Source: Rugosibacter sp. (GTDB lineage Bacteria; Pseudomonadota; Gammaproteobacteria; Burkholderiales; Rhodocyclaceae). Taken from it: a DNA stretch of 6,633 nucleotides. Made by a program: the position numbers and the translations under genes. Below the pieces are notes generated by a model, which saw nothing but the letters and a program-made list of their open reading frames with translations, searched no databases and was not told the origin of the DNA. The DNA is taken from positions 1-6,633 of the forward strand of contig JALRCC010000274.1 of the NCBI GenBank assembly GCA_023257495.1, given 5' to 3'. Positions within the stretch are counted from its first letter, which is position 1, and each line of letters begins with the position of its first letter. This document shows positions 6,543-6,633 of the stretch, one piece after another.

Positions 6543-6633
6543 AGTCCCACTACATCATTTCATGACTTGTACTGATTGACGGTTGCACGAGCAGCCGGGC
6601 AACCTGACAACCCAACCGACTGGACAGATAGTG
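6543..6633 (+). other. Non-coding tail after the operon, with a small inverted repeat
   Basis: No ATG-started frame remains open here. One frame is open from a TTG at 6576 to the edge but has no ribosome binding site and no family resemblance. GGTTGC (6581-6586) and GCAACC (6599-6604) form a perfect 6-bp stem with a 12-nt loop. No T-run follows, so it is not a good intrinsic terminator, and the transcript may continue to the right. Confidence 0.5.

Noticed and set aside
6581..6604. Intrinsic terminator after the methyltransferase gene
   Set aside because: The stem has only 6 bp with a 12-nt loop and no following T-run.
6576..6633. Start of a downstream gene from TTG at 6576
   Set aside because: There is no Shine-Dalgarno and the 19 visible codons match no rhodanese or TolC N-terminus or signal peptide.

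Overview
The window looks like chromosomal DNA from a Gram-negative proteobacterium, most likely a betaproteobacterium such as a Nitrosomonadales-type organism. The lineage is inferred from the protein flavour, the moderately high GC content and the presence of a tripartite RND efflux system; no rRNA or marker gene fixes it. There are no mobile elements, CRISPR arrays or tRNAs, and I find no obviously unprecedented system.

Layout. Positions 1-653, minus strand: the first 217 codons of thiC (thiamine pyrimidine synthesis), running off the left edge. Positions 654-944: a divergent intergenic region. It holds a three-copy degenerate repeat, a tandem 8-bp repeat, a TATAAT promoter reading right, a 20-bp imperfect palindrome over that promoter, and a second palindrome over the next start codon. 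Positions 945-6542, plus strand: four genes that appear to form one transcription unit: a TetR/AcrR repressor, a lipoprotein periplasmic adaptor, an RND inner-membrane pump and a divergent PCMT-family methyltransferase. Spacing between them is 60 bp, then a 4-bp overlap, then an 11-bp overlap. Positions 6543-6633 are non-coding as far as the window shows.

How it works together. The adaptor and the RND permease form the inner-membrane and periplasmic parts of a proton-driven efflux pump. The adaptor carries the R-x3-L-x6-S hairpin-tip motif used to dock a TolC-family channel, but no such channel is encoded here. It may lie just downstream, or a housekeeping TolC elsewhere may be shared. The TetR-family protein most likely represses its own operon from the palindrome at 911-930, which overlaps the -10 box, so an inducing substrate would release repressor and pump together. 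The terminal methyltransferase is translationally overlapped with the pump gene but lacks the usual PCMT substrate loop, so its target is uncertain.
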